This document shows positions 6,130-6,532 of a DNA stretch of 6,532 bases, piece by piece; positions within the stretch are counted from its first letter, which is position 1; the number at the start of each line of letters is the position of its first letter. The DNA comes from Candidatus Dadabacteria bacterium (lineage in GTDB: Bacteria; Desulfobacterota_D; UBA1144; Nemesobacterales; Nemesobacteraceae), in the NCBI GenBank assembly GCA_026709745.1, contig JAPOSJ010000164.1, forward strand, positions 1 through 6,532. Direction: 5' to 3'. The notes under the pieces were generated by a model. The model saw only the letters and a list, made by a program, of their open reading frames with translations. It was not told the DNA's origin and did not search any database. Both the position numbers and the translations under genes were made by a program.

Positions 6130-6532
6130 TCAGGACGGAGAAAGAACCCCTTTTATTCTCTCAAGCTGCGTCCTGACACTGTTATCGTAAATCCTGTCGC
6201 CCACCTGTGCTCTTATTCCGCCTATCATGGAAGAATCGACTCTTATCGACACATCAACCGTCTTTCCAGTCGCCGCACTAAGCGCCGCACCCAGTCTCTC
6301 AACATCTTCAGGGCTCAGATCCCTAGCTGATGTAACCTCTGCCGTCACCTTTCCCGCGGCTTCGTCAAGTCTCGCGAGCACAGATTCACTTGAGCCCAGA
6401 AGGGCCGGGATTTTGTCCATTTCAAGGACCAGCAGAAGAAATCTTTTCGTGATATCAAGAAAAGAAGTTGCCTCGAGAAAATCTCCAAGTACGGCCTTTT
6501 TCTCTTCTGTTGAATATACCGTGCTCAGAAGA
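6130..6532 (-). CDS. atpH: F-type ATP synthase subunit delta (OSCP-like), 5'-partial
   Basis: This is the delta subunit, which joins the top of the F1 hexamer to the b-subunit peripheral stalk. The frame is open to the right window edge: 37 codons precede the Met at 6418-6420, reading LLSTVYSTEEKKAVLGDFLE and then FLDITKRFLLLVLE, so that Met is internal. About 133 residues are visible of a family that usually has about 180, so the start and most of the N-terminal helical bundle are missing. The C-terminal domain carries AEVTSARDLSPEDVERL, TGKTVDVSIRVDSSMIGGI and GDRIYDNSVRTQLERIKG, which match the delta/OSCP signature region. Its position just before atpA is the usual one in bacterial atp operons, and atpF would be expected next beyond the window edge. 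Confidence 0.95.
   Translation of the reverse strand, partial: LLSTVYSTEEKKAVLGDFLEATSFLDITKRFLLLVLEMDKIPALLGSSESVLARLDEAAGKVTAEVTSARDLSPEDVERLGAALSAATGKTVDVSIRVDSSMIGGIRAQVGDRIYDNSVRTQLERIKGVLSPS

Noticed and set aside
6113..6130. TTTGGAAT direct repeat in the atpH-atpA gap as an operator
   Set aside because: Two 8-base copies in an AT-rich gap within an operon are easily chance and overlap a plain ribosome site.
6418..6420. ATG (- strand) as the start of atpH
   Set aside because: The frame stays open for 37 more codons to the right edge, with delta-subunit-like sequence, so this Met is internal.

Overview
The window is an ordinary housekeeping stretch of a bacterial chromosome. It contains the 3' part of a class II (adenosylcobalamin-dependent) ribonucleotide reductase gene on the + strand, and most of the F1 part of an F-type ATP synthase operon on the - strand. 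The two units are convergent and separated by about 310 bases with no confident gene. Base composition looks moderate and even. The source is a bacterium that makes dNTPs with a B12-dependent reductase. The Atp proteins look generally proteobacterial or deltaproteobacterial-like by eye, but this is a weak inference and no species can be named.

Layout. Bases 1-1472 (+) encode the C-terminal portion of NrdJ. The 5' end is cut by the window edge at, or one residue after, the region of a conserved redox cysteine. The frame is open to the edge, so the ATG at 24 is internal. Bases 1473-1785 are intergenic, with only small doubtful reading frames and no clear terminator. From 1786 to the right edge the - strand carries, in transcription order from right to left, atpH (delta, 5'-truncated), atpA (alpha), atpG (gamma), atpD (beta) and atpC (epsilon). 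Gaps are 27, 25, 2 and 15 bases, each start has a visible Shine-Dalgarno sequence, and the whole reads as one operon. The F0 genes (atpB, atpE, atpF) would be expected beyond the right edge and are not seen.

How the genes work together. Alpha and beta form the catalytic hexamer, gamma and epsilon form the central stalk rotor, and delta ties the hexamer to the peripheral stalk. NrdJ reduces ribonucleotides to deoxyribonucleotides and has no evident functional link to the ATP synthase beyond adjacency.

I found no novel multi-gene system. The most unusual item is a 14-bp imperfect inverted repeat around a G-free loop (901-953). It lies in frame inside the NrdJ linker before the C-terminal domain and looks like a small palindromic insertion that became coding sequence. 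Lesser points are a nine-G run in nrdJ, a TTG start for atpC, a Gly/Ala/Thr-rich N-terminal extension on AtpD, and a possible frameshifted ORF remnant between the two transcription units.
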